Assembly (NCBI GenBank): GCA_013368445.1
Contig: JAACJO010000006.1
Span: 1,612,001 to 1,676,000, forward strand
Reading direction: 5' to 3'
DNA: 64,000 bases
DNA from: Leucocoprinus leucothites
Lineage: Eukaryota; Basidiomycota; Agaricomycetes; Agaricales; Agaricaceae
This document shows, piece after piece, positions 18,567 to 27,633 of the stretch. A program made the position numbers and the translations under genes. The notes under the pieces are model-generated. The model had not been told where the DNA came from. It saw only the letters and a list, made by a program, of their open reading frames with translations, and searched no databases. Each line of letters begins with the position of its first letter. The first letter of the stretch is position 1.

Positions 18567-20773
18567 TCATTTGAGTATTCTTGAAATGGGTCGTCTTCAT
18601 CACTAGCTTGTTCTATTTCGTAAACCATGGCGTCTGGATCTTTCCTTTTAGGCTTGAAAGGTCTACGATTCCCTTGTTTCGGTTTGGACTGGGACTTCTG
18701 CGTCTGCTTCGATCCCATGTTTGTCTTTCCTCTTGACTTAAACCAAACCTTCCTTGCCGGACAAGATTTAGCGAAATGTCCTTTCTTGTGGCAGAAGAAG
18801 CATTCTCCTCTCTTGAGTGCAACTCTCTGTTCGTCGGTGAGAACGTTATTGATGATGTGGGAGTATAGTGACCCATAGACATCTCTGTCTGTGTTGCTTG
18901 GTCCTTCATTGTACGTTTGATTGATGTCTTCTCCTTCACTCTCCTCTTCTTCAGGATTATCATCATCCTCTGCGCCAAGTTCGTATATACCTCCGTCGTC
19001 TGCTTCCCGATCATCTTCGATTGATAATCGGTATATTCCTCTTGATATTCTGTCGATATCCATGTCCCACTCGGATCGTCTGGGTCTAGATAGGGGTTGA
19101 CTATAGACGTCATTATATCGTGGTTGGGATCCGTGTTGTCTACTATTCTTTTTGGTCTTTCTTGATCTATTTGAAGATCCTGGATTAGAATTTCCAATGC
19201 GGTATCTCTTTTGCTCTTGGACAACTTTGTATGCCTGTCTTGCAGCTGTTTTCCATTCTGCAAGGGTTTGGGGGTCAGCTCGGATTGCTTCGAATCTGAC
19301 GTCGTTGTCAAGTCCTTCGGCGAAGTAGGATCGGAGAGAAGTGCTGTCAGTAAGTCCTGCACGTGAGGCGAGGACGGAAAAATTGGCGATGTATTCTTCG
19401 ATGTATTTGTTTCGTTGTCTATAATAGCGGAGCTCTCTTTCAGCCTCAAAGCTCTGTTGTGTTGGAGCGAATGACTGTTCGAGCGCATTCTTGAACTGAT
19501 CGAAGGTGTGTGGGGTGTATCCTGCTTGGGTAGCTGCAGTTGCTTGACTAAGTCTGTAATCCTGTTGCCATAACTTGGCAGCTCCATCGAGTAATCCAAG
19601 GGTGTAGTTGACTCTTGATTGATCATCTGTGACACCATATGAGTCGAAGTAGAGTTCGACTTCGGCCATCCATGGTCTGTAATAGCTTGGGTTGCCATCA
19701 AACCTGTTGGGCTTTGGGTACTTAAGCTGGAATCCTGCTTGAGGTTGTGCCATTGGGTTTGGCGGGGGGTTTGGATTAGGATTTGGTGGTCCTCCTCCTG
19801 GTCCTCCTGGTCCTCCTGGTCCTCCAGGCGGATTACCTCCGGGACTTGGTGGTCCTCCTTGAGGATTTGGTGGTGGCGGTGTGGGACTTCTTCGGTTTGA
19901 AGAACCTCCTGTGTTGGTGACGACTGCCTTTGCTTTCCCTTTTGTTTGGGTGTTAGTGGGTATGGTGATGGTGGTACTGGCTGTAGTAATGTTGGGATTG
20001 GTTGTTGGTAAGGTACTGGTACTGGCAATACCGGTGGGGGAATTGGTAAAGCTAAAGGGGATAGGGTTCGTAATGGGACTGAGGAACCTTGGGCTATGTC
20101 CAAAGGCTGGGCTCGAGGAGTAAGAAGGGGGTCTATCGAGTCTGGGTTTCTCTGGGGATTTAAGTTTGAGATTGTCGATTGCCCTTGCGAGTGCTTCTGC
20201 TTCCTCTTCTGTTCGATTTCCTTCAGATTCTTGTTGGCTTCTTTCTCCACTATCTGTTCCTTCTTCGTCTTCTTCTTCGTCTTCTTCGTCAAATTCAGAT
20301 TCTTCTGAACTTGGAGTGTCAATTCTGGGCTCTGAATGATTGTCTTGTGAGGTGTCTTCAATTCTTGGGGTAATGTCAAGGATTGGTTCTGGTTCGATGG
20401 TTCTGCTAGATTCTGTAGGGGTTTCTGAAAATGGAGTTTGTCTTCTTTTTGCTTCTTCAATATACTGTTCTTCGGTAACGTCTCGAAGTTCTTCAAGACC
20501 AGCTCCTCTTTCAATTTGTTGTTTGACAGTTCTGTGAAGTTGCTTGTGACCAACTGCTGCGTATTCGGCTTCAAGGACTCCTTCTTGTTCCTTTTTGATT
20601 GGGACGTAGGCAACTTTCCCTTCGTGTTCTTTGATGTAATAGAATCTTCCTGATCCTTTACTTCTGTAGAACCTTGTTCTTCGGGTTTCACTGTAGTAGG
20701 TACTGTAGGATTCTTCTGGAAATTCTCTTCTTGCGAAGATTTCAACTTGTCTTGCAAACTCTGCTGGGTCCGT
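18557..20773 (-). CDS. gag: Gypsy Gag polyprotein (long form; first AUG only at 19753)
   Basis: The conventional ORF is 19753-18557 (398 codons, MAQPQAGFQLKYPKPN) with a capsid-like region (FDGNPSYYRPWMAEVELYF...) and a zinc knuckle, CFFCHKKGHFAKSC. The same frame is open without ATG for 340 more codons upstream to an in-frame TAG at 20782-20780. That extension looks like real protein: REFPEESYSTYYSETRRTRF, a long acidic run (EEDEEEDEEGTDSG), then a Pro/Gly-rich linker leading straight into MAQPQ. The best candidate start is the ACG at 20773-20771, two codons after the stop, in context A at -3 and G at +4, giving about 738 residues. Either ACG initiation is real or an original ATG was mutated. 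Gag ends TTT TGA at the frameshift site. It forms the virus-like particle that packages the RNA. Confidence 0.75.
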   Translation of the reverse strand, partial: TDPAEFARQVEIFARREFPEESYSTYYSETRRTRFYRSKGSGRFYYIKEHEGKVAYVPIKKEQEGVLEAEYAAVGHKQLHRTVKQQIERGAGLEELRDVTEEQYIEEAKRRQTPFSETPTESSRTIEPEPILDITPRIEDTSQDNHSEPRIDTPSSEESEFDEEDEEEDEEGTDSGERSQQESEGNRTEEEAEALARAIDNLKLKSPEKPRLDRPPSYSSSPAFGHSPRFLSPITNPIPFSFTNSPTGIASTSTLPTTNPNITTASTTITIPTNTQTKGKAKAVVTNTGGSSNRRSPTPPPPNPQGGPPSPGGNPPGGPGGPGGPGGGPPNPNPNPPPNPMAQPQAGFQLKYPKPNRFDGNPSYYRPWMAEVELYFDSYGVTDDQSRVNYTLGLLDGAAKLWQQDYRLSQATAATQAGYTPHTFDQFKNALEQSFAPTQQSFEAERELRYYRQRNKYIEEYIANFSVLASRAGLTDSTSLRSYFAEGLDNDVRFEAIRADPQTLAEWKTAARQAYKVVQEQKRYRIGNSNPGSSNRSRKTKKNSRQHGSQPRYNDVYSQPLSRPRRSEWDMDIDRISRGIYRLSIEDDREADDGGIYELGAEDDDNPEEEESEGEDINQTYNEGPSNTDRDVYGSLYSHIINNVLTDEQRVALKRGECFFCHKKGHFAKSCPARKVWFKSRGKTNMGSKQTQKSQSKPKQGNRRPFKPKRKDPDAMVYEIEQASDEDDPFQEYSNENF
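18560..18566 (-). promoter_or_regulatory. -1 ribosomal frameshift heptamer between gag and pol
   Basis: On the sense strand the gag frame reads GAA AAT TTT TGA. The heptamer A AAT TTT fits the X XXY YYZ slippery consensus in the gag zero frame, immediately before the gag stop. A one-base backward slip leads to TTG AGT ACT CAC, which is exactly the pol frame. Pol has no ATG of its own near this point, which supports the site. Confidence 0.85.
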
Positions 20774-21325
20774 TGTGGACTATGTTTATGGGTGCCTATA
20801 GAGACACCTGGTATGGTCTTAAATGGTAAATTGTCCTTAAGACAATTATCACACTTGCAGTTTGATTCTGCCGTGATTGGAAAATTAGTTTATAGTCGCT
20901 ATGGACTCACCTTATAGTCACTAGGACTGTGTATTTATAGTCTCTTAAGACTTTCAACAGATAAACTGTCTTCCGAGTATTTACCCTCGGGTCTGGTATT
21001 CTTCAGAGATATGCCAAACTTTTCTGGCAAATTTCTCCCTTCCGAGTATCTACCCTCGGGTCTGGTATCTTATTTGAGATTCAGGTACAACGACCTTAGC
21101 TCTCACAAGCCTCCAAATGTTTTAAGAGCGTGGGTATTCGCTCAGATCAATAAGAGTGATCCTCAACTAATCCACTAGTTGGCAATGTGTGTCGACCCTC
21201 TCTTCGTTGTTATGCACAATAGTTTTGGGACAGCTTGTGCGATAACCGCGATAACCCAAATCGACAGTGTTTGCAACGTTGTTGGGTTACTGGGCAAAGT
21301 AACGGCTCTGTGCTAACAGAGAAGG
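20774..21325 (-). other. Gypsy 5' untranslated leader without any sense ATG
   Basis: Between the primer-binding site and the presumed Gag start there is no long frame. Two near-identical segments occur (TCCGAGTAT-TACCCTCGGGTCTGGTAT at about 20972-20998 and 21041-21068), each able to fold partly on itself through CCGAG and CTCGG. A strong splice donor (AAG|GTGAGT on the sense strand, near 20912) is followed by acceptor-like TATAG or CATAG before 20780, so a leader intron is possible. It would not bring in an ATG, because none exists upstream. Confidence 0.6.
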
Positions 21326-21338
21326 ATCGTTTCTACTT
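21326..21338 (-). other. Self-complementary primer-binding site
   Basis: Two bases inside the 5' LTR the sense strand reads AAGTAGAAACGAT (13 nt). The exact complement, ATCGTTTCTACTT on the sense strand, lies inside the LTR at 21571-21559, at the place expected for the RNA 5' end. The RNA start can therefore fold onto this site and prime reverse transcription without a tRNA, as in Tf1/sushi elements. No match to a tRNA 3' end (the sense-strand PBS normally starts TGG) is present. Confidence 0.8.
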
Positions 21339-21340
21339 AA

Positions 21341-22004
21341 TGTTATAGTGACGCCGGCCCGGTCCTAAGCTGGCGCGATAAGTATCGAGTTGATCTTATC
21401 AAAGGGGACTCCTTCTCGGTAAGCGACAAAGTCGTTTACTAAGTCAGAGTTATAATACGGCGATTATAGAGTTTAAGACTTTAGTAATTGAGATCTTAGA
21501 GCTTAAGTTCAATTCGACTTTGTATAGATAAAGGCTCGTATTGAGTCTCCACCTAACCAAGTAGAAACGATGTTTCTCCTTGGTAGATGTCGACGACTTA
21601 TATACGATACAAGTCGGTATCTATTATTAACTAGGGCTAAGGGCTTCTAATGAAAGAAGAGAAGCGTACAGCTTCCTTAACGCTAATTAAACTATATAAG
21701 ACGCGATCTGTCAAAGAAGCTTTAGAAGTTCTTCTAAAGAAGTTCTTCTTTGATCATCTGACCGATCACAAGATAAGTCCAAATATAGCGCCGCTATATT
21801 TAACAATCACATGTCATCAAACAACAAACAAAACCAAACAAGTCATAACGAGTCATAATCAGACAAAGTAAACGAGTCAAAACAAACGAGAAAATACAAG
21901 AACAAATAAGAAGAAAACATAATTGCGATATTACTTAAGTAAAGCTAATATCGACTTCGTGTTATAGATGGAACAAATGCTAGATATAATCAATATACAT
22001 AACA
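21341..22004 (-). repeat. Gypsy 5' LTR (sense orientation minus)
   Basis: 664 bp, TGTTATAGTG...ATAACA on the plus strand, followed by the target duplication TATGG (22005-22009). In sense direction U3 runs from 22004 to about 21572 and R/U5 from 21571 to 21341. It carries the element's promoter and the self-primer sequence. Confidence 0.95.
21571..21604 (-). promoter_or_regulatory. Gypsy LTR core promoter (TATATAA and predicted start)
   Basis: On the sense strand TATATAA occupies 21604-21598. About 30 nt downstream, at 21571, begins ATCGTTTCTACTT, the 13-mer complementary to the primer-binding site. TATA-to-start spacing of 27-33 nt is what RNA polymerase II uses, so TATA position and self-primer position support each other. 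The exact start base is inferred. Confidence 0.7.
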
Positions 22005-22009
22005 TATGG

Positions 22010-23181
22010 TGGTCAAAAACAAGCTCTTCCCTGACATGTTCCTATATGCTGGAACTCAGATCAAGCTTGTCTTTGAGCACATATTGATTTCCAAGATGAA
22101 GTCAAAATGATTACTTGCTCAACTGCAGATAAGCTTGGCCACTACTGATTGACTGATAAACAGTGGGAGCTTGCTGAAGATTTGGCTGAGGCACTTGAGG
22201 TACAATTTAATATTCTAATTAAGCTAGTTTTTCTCATCCATTTTGTAGTTATTTGAGGAACCAACTCAGCAGTTTTCTCAAAAAGGAGTCCCACTTATTG
22301 TTGATGTATTGCCTATGCTTCTTGAATTGAAGCTCTCTATGCAGGCAATTCATGATTCTGATACTGATGATGACCTAGCACATGACATCACTTGTATTGC
22401 TGCTCAGGCAGCAATTCTAGTAATTGATAAGTATACAATCTTCACTGAGGACTGTGAAATTTACTACATCTTAATTGGTAAGTGGTCTCTATGCATGAGT
22501 ATGATGTTTAACTTACATGTTTTATAGTCATATGTCCTGACTACAAGCTTCAGTGGTTCAAGTCTGCACTGGGGTTCATGACTCAGCATGTCAAGAAGAT
22601 CAAGGATATGGTTGTTGAACATTGGAAAGTATCATATGCATCTGGTGGTGATGAAAGTCAGCTTGTAGATTCAGAGCCAGTGGTTTGTTTTATTATAATG
22701 GTTTATCTCTAATACTAACAGTTGTTTAGAAGGGAAAAAAGAATCAGTTCAAGGTCATGCTCAAAGCAGCCAAGATAAACTACCCTATTGATCATATTCT
22801 GGCATATCTTGATGAGCCTGCTATTCCCTCCACTGATATTCAAGCTGCAGGTAGATATATGAAGTGGTGGTATACTTCATCTTCAGCTTGGAAGTCAGTT
22901 ACAAAGATGGCCATGGATTATTGCAGTGCCCCTGGTGAGTAAGCTACTGGCATAGACATTTAATGAGTACTGACAAGACAATCAGCCTCATCAGTTGATG
23001 CTGAATGAGCCTTTTCAGTTGGTTGACAACAGATCAACTTTATGCAGCAGAACATGAGCTTTTTCACCTTCTGTGCAAAAATGGCCATGGGATCTTGGTC
23101 CAATACTCCACTATTCCCAGGAGTAAAGGCAGTTGCTGAAATGATTGGAGAATCTGAGTCAGATGAAGAAGATGGATCTTG
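22010..23181 (+). pseudogene. hAT transposase, C-terminal part
   Basis: It continues the hAT protein after the Gypsy insertion: KNKLFPDMFLYAG, LTDKQWELAEDLAEALELFE (after a TGA), VLPMLLELKLSMQAIHDSD, DYKLQWFKSALGFMTQHVK and YPIDHILAYLDEPAIPS. Then comes the hAT dimerisation region, MDYCSAP-ASSVDAE*AFSVG*QQINFMQQ. Both stops in that motif are TGA where Arg (CGA) is expected. It ends ESESDEEDGS with TGA at 23179-23181. Introns of about 50-60 bp interrupt it. The dimerisation block is the most conserved part of hAT transposases and fixes the family. Confidence 0.75.
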
Positions 23182-23592
23182 AGTTAGTGTTCAGACAACT
23201 AGTATATATCTGTATTTGTATCAGCAGTTGAGAACCATATGGGAATATCACCTGAATTATCTGTACAAAAATGTGTATTGAACAAGCCTAAAATCATGCA
23301 AAAATGGAGCAGAAATGACTAAGATACATTAATACCTTTGCGGGTAGCATAGGTGAACTTATTGCAAATAGGCCTAAATAAGAATATAATTGACAATTTT
23401 ATTTGGGGGTTAATTCTGGGCAGTTTCTCTCCAAAAATACACCAAAATGCATTGATTAATATCATCTTAATAACTGAATACAATTGGTAATGATTTGTTA
23501 CTATAGATGCACTTAAAATCCACATCATCCATCCACCATCCATCCATCACATGGCATATCTGGTGGATGTGACCCAGATATATGATGGATCC

Positions 23593-23609
23593 ATCTGTGA
23601 TAGTCCCTA
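23593..23609 (-). repeat. hAT right terminal inverted repeat
   Basis: On the minus strand it reads TAGGGACTATCACAGAT, the partner of 10995-11011 with two transition differences. It is followed on the plus strand by the target duplication AGTTATAT (23610-23617). Confidence 0.8.
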
Positions 23610-23617
23610 AGTTATAT

Positions 23618-26600
23618 GACCAATGAACAATGGATACTTTCAACTGTTGAGGATGGTTACATATTACCCTTACTAAAGATTGTGATATCACACTTGTTAA
23701 AATCTCCCACAAGGAACATCATGTTCTGTACTACTGCATTCAAGTCCCAGATAATATCAAAGACCTTGTCCGTGAAAGCCTCAATTTAACACCTGCTCAG
23801 GTATTTTTAAACACAATTTATACCACAGACTATGATATTTACTCATAGATATTTTAGTTATGGGCAAAAATACTTAAGAAGGTCTCCAAGCCTGATTTCT
23901 CATGGAAGGCTATCCATTACTTGTGGGTGCAACATAATAGCCAGCAATGGAAAACTGATCCTAATGATTTCACATCTGCAAAGGGTCTCCTTGATGGCAT
24001 CAGCAATAGCTCAGCAAAAAGAATTCAACTTCATGAAGAGCCTGGATTCTTTGCAGTTGCTTTCAGCCTACCAACAATTTTAAAGAAGTATCAGGAGCAG
24101 ATATGAGAGGTGTCCCTAGACTCAGCTTGTATGTATTTCTTTCTAAACTTAGCATGACATCAATAGTGTAACTTAAAGTCAAAATGACTCTTACAGGGAA
24201 GACAAATGGATCGAACTATGAAGTATTTGCCCTCTTAGGTGAGATTCATGGATCTGGCTGTCCATTGGGCTACCTATGCATTCAATCAAGTAGAGGAGGA
24301 GGGACAGGAGGAAAGGAGTGATATATCACCGAGTTTCTAACTCATTTCCATGATATCTGGACACTTCGAGTAATCATCACACTCACAGATAAGGACACAA
24401 GTGAAATCAATACTTGTTAGGCAGTGTTTCCAGAGGCTAAGCATCAGCTGTGTTTCTAGCATGGTCTCTAGGCTATCAAGACTTGACTTTCAACAATTCA
24501 ACACCAGCCACGATATTATGACATCCTTGAAGCAAAAAAGGAATTTCCATATATGGATGAAAAATTTATCCCTATTGCTCAGGTTAAAGATTGATTGTCA
24601 GTGAGTTCACCAAAATAAACATATAGATGCAACACTTAATTTAATTTCTATTATAGGATAAAGAGATGACAGTACCAGAGAAGACTATTCCTCAACTCAA
24701 AGTGTGGTTTGACAACAAACTTGTGAATAAACCACCGAAATTGGCACTGAAGGGAAGGTGGACTAGGTGAGTGCAGATGTGGTTGTGAGCATGACAGCAT
24801 CCATCTGTTGTTGGTTCTGACCCAAGTAGATAGTTTGATTATTAATTGTTTTTAATGAGATTTTAATCGAAATGATAACTCAGCGCTTGTGCGACGATGT
24901 GAGACGTTGCCGAGGAGTGAAACGATGATGAGGGCGGCCGGTTTGAGTGAGAACGTCATTTAAGAAGCTCAAACTTTAGAGCTAAACTGAGTCAGAGAGA
25001 TGGGGCTAAATTTCACTAAAGAAAAACAGAAATACATCGCAGTATTTAAAACTACGGTTCTATGAGTATCTACAATGCTAGAGGTGAATGGAAAGAGCAG
25101 AAAAGAGCAGTTTACAAAATGTTTAGTTAAGTTTTTGAAAGAGAAAGATAATTCTAAAGAATATTATTGGTGGAAAAGTAGGTGGAGAAAAGGGTCCATG
25201 TGGTCATTTAGACCCACACTATTAGACTAGACGATGAAGCGGAGTGGTAGCAAATGTACCGGAGTATGAGCGAGTATTTTATCGAGATTTTAGGACAAAG
25301 GAGGGAGGAGGAACAATAAAAAAAAGATAAAACATAATTTAAATGTTCAGACTTCTGTCAGTTGGATGACAGGTCCTAACTTGGTTGTGTTGAAGCAGGG
25401 ATGCCAAGTGCGAAATGTACGTAGTGAGTATTAAAAGGAAAGTGTAGAATGGAGAGAGGAAAGGGGCATGTGGAATTAAGAGAGGAAAGGGGAAAGCTGA
25501 GGGGGATAGTGGTGGTAAGCAGCAGCTACTGGGCGAGGACTGTGCAGGGGTGTCTTGATATAGTAGTCGGCTATGATTGATGCTTGGTGCATTGCCAGGG
25601 TAGTGGGGTGTTGGTTAGTACACAGAGAGTTGTTGAAGAAGGAGGGGACTTAATCAGTAGTAGAGAGAGGACACATGATGGCAGTGATATGATGTCACGC
25701 AACATCCAATCTCTACAGCACCTTGATCAGGACCCTGTCTGACCATCCAGCTGAATGGGATTGTTCAATCAGTCATTGCATTGCCTAGTTCTACTTGAGA
25801 CATTGGTACAATACCATTAGAGAATGAAGTCCCTGGGGAGGAAGACACATTAGGTCTCATGGATGATGTTGAGAAGTTTATCAAGTCCTCGAGTAATGAA
25901 CAAGATGTTGAAGATGGCCCTGACTGGTTGTTTGAGCAAGGTGAGACTACAGCAAAGGACTCTACCTACATATTCTGCCCTGCTCCACATTGTGTCCAGG
26001 TCCTTTGTCTCTTCACTTCCCACTTCTGTCAGCATCCTATTTTTCTAGAGCATCAAGAAATCTCATTATCAGCTGAAGAGATCCATAGAAATGCTGTTGG
26101 AGAGATGTATCAGTTCTGCAAGAAGCAAAACTTGTGAGAGGTATGGGGCTACTTGTGGACATCATGGTATACTCCCAAAATGTGGAAGCTCTGGGCTCAG
26201 TCAATATCAAAATATCTCTCTCAACTTCAAACTACAATGAATGTTGAAAATTTCTGGTGGCAGCTCAAACACAACTACCTACATCATATCGTCTGGCCTT
26301 GGCTTGACTGGCTACTTTAGATCCTAATTCATTGTGTAACTGTATCATATTGGGTCAAGCTATGACTACTCAACAAAACACATCACCTTGGACAAGGGAA
26401 CTCACTCTCAAACTACCAGAAATACTTCAAGGCAGCATGGAGAAAACTAGAGAAATCTCAAGTATCAGACAGACTGTATATAGTCAATATTCACAGATGG
26501 ACATGCAACTGTAGCCAGCAAAAGTACAGCCTCTTTTATCTCTGCAAACATCTTGTCAAAGCCATGAAACCTCCACCTGTGGAGTTTTGGGAGCAGGTTG

Positions 26601-27409
26601 TTCAGCAGAGGACATGCCCTATATATCAACACTGGTACCTTGTCACAAACTTGGCAGACTCAATGGAATGCAATGGCAATGAATTTGATGAACTGGGTTG
26701 TATTACTGACAGTGATGATGGTGAATGGGATGGTGATGGCACATGGCTGGGGGATGGTGGTGATCGGGAGGATATTATTCAGGATCATATCATTGAAAAG
26801 TGAAAATGAGCTGAGTTGGACAATAGTGGAAGTGAGGATATTCTGAGCCAGGATCTTAGGAAGAAAAGAAGGAACAAACCTGAAACATTAGGTGGAAGCA
26901 TACACAAAGCAGAGCCTAAGACTATTGATCTCACCATAGACTCTTCTGACATTGAAGCTACAGAACTTGCAGGTAATGGATCACATAACACCATTGTTTG
27001 GAGCTTGTCTTCAGGTTCAAGTGCAATCTGCTATAGTGAAGATGAGGACAACAAGGTCAGTTATTGTTTGCTGAGTCAACAAATCTACTTATCATAGTTC
27101 ATCACGACCCCCCAGGCAGAACAGCTCATAGTGAGGTGGCAAAAGTGTATCTCAAAGCTGTGAGACTTTGCCAACATGGCAGAGTCTCAACTCTCTCACC
27201 CACAAGAGAGCCTGATGTGGCTTGAGCAGCTGGATAGAGAAAACATTGGGAGAGATGTTGAAGAGGCTCAGGAAGATCTGGAGAGAGAAGAGTGGAATGC
27301 CCAGAAACGAGACAAAACATGGGCAGACAAGAAGAACAAGGTTGGGTGGTGGCAAATGAGAAACACAATGGGCTACAAGGTGGGAGTTTGGAAGGCCTGT
27401 GCTTCATAA
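23618..27409 (+). pseudogene. MULE transposase, DDE, SWIM and C-terminal parts
   Basis: The MULE protein resumes: TMDTFNC and GWLHITLT, HHVLYYCIQVPDNIKDLV (about 23720-23790), EPGFFAVAFSLPTILKK (24040-24090), then the catalytic-core text LDSAW, NGSNYEVFALLGEIHGSG and PLGYLCIQSS with LTDKD (24115-24400). Stops replace Arg, Gln and Trp codons (KE*YITEF, F*HGL*AIKT*L). A roughly 900-bp stretch of other sequence interrupts it near 24785-25690. The C-terminal part includes LSDHPAEWDC, a SWIM-type zinc motif (WTCNCSQQKYSLFYLCKH, CxC...CxH, about 26500-26555) and PPPVEFWEQVVQQRTCPIYQ. It ends WWQMRNTMGYKVGVWK at 27409. It is inactive. Most stops fit C-to-T or G-to-A changes. Confidence 0.7.
24785..25690. 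other. Unidentified insertion inside the MULE gene
   Basis: Between two blocks of MULE coding sequence lies about 0.9 kb without MULE similarity. It is purine-rich on the plus strand (long AGAGAG, GGAG and GAAAGG runs) and has more CpG than its surroundings at its left side (GAGACGTTGCCGAGG). I could not find matching terminal repeats or a target duplication. It may be a non-autonomous element or an unusually long decayed intron. Confidence 0.35.
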
Positions 27410-27534
27410 ACTATGTAATTGTGTGATCAAACAAATTATGAACTATAAGAAAGTCATGTATTTATTGCTCTTAGTAGGTGTGTATGGTTGTGGCTCTGGC
27501 TGTTCATTGCTCTCACAGTGCCCCCTATCCCAAC

Positions 27535-27633
27535 CTTGGCTCTTGCTTAGCACACCAGTTAATTGACCAGTAGACAATCAGAGATAGACCTTGTGACCTG
27601 GACAAAAGGCTGGTCGCTTAGCGCTCACTTCTG
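27535..27633 (-). repeat. MULE right terminal inverted repeat
   Basis: Read on the minus strand from 27633 it begins CAGAAGTGAG then CGCTAAGCGACCAGCC, and matches the left repeat from 10137. The GCGCTAAGCG core keeps two CpG sites that read GTGCTAAGTG on the left, a deamination-type difference. Confidence 0.7.

Larger units (their letters stand above)
13071..22004 (-). mobile_element. Structurally complete Ty3/Gypsy chromovirus (Tf1/sushi-like)
   Basis: An 8,934-bp LTR retrotransposon in minus orientation, inserted in the hAT transposase gene. Two 664-bp LTRs (TGTTAT...ATAACA) are flanked by TATGG on both sides (13066-13070 and 22005-22009). Order in sense direction: 5' LTR, self-complementary primer-binding site, long ATG-free leader, gag, -1 frameshift site, pol (protease, RT, RNase H, integrase, chromodomain), a third ORF with zinc knuckles, polypurine tract, 3' LTR. 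Pol has no internal stop and catalytic motifs are intact. The LTRs differ at only one base that I found (13324 T against 21594 C), so insertion is recent and the element may be autonomous. The chromodomain and self-priming place it with the Tf1/sushi chromoviruses. Confidence 0.95.
10995..23609 (+). mobile_element. hAT transposon inserted in the MULE
   Basis: The ends are inverted repeats: left TAGGGACTGTTACAGAT from 10995 and right, read on the minus strand, TAGGGACTATCACAGAT from 23609, matching at 15 of 17 positions. The flanking 8-mers are AGTTATGT (10987-10994) and AGTTATAT (23610-23617), an 8-bp target duplication with one mismatch, the length expected for hAT. Internally it carries a decayed hAT transposase, itself split by the Gypsy element. 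The sequence is extremely poor in CpG. Length without the Gypsy insertion is about 3.7 kb. Confidence 0.85.

Noticed and set aside
18613..20757. A 714-codon minus-strand frame overlapping gag
   Set aside because: It has only a TTG start, is rich in Lys, Gln and Pro without motifs, and runs in a different frame from the zinc-knuckle Gag. It stays open because the region lacks stops in two frames, so I treat it as a shadow of the longer Gag frame.
20785..20912. A leader intron in the Gypsy RNA that would supply an ATG exon
   Set aside because: Splice-like sites exist, but there is no ATG anywhere upstream in the predicted transcript, so splicing cannot provide a start codon.
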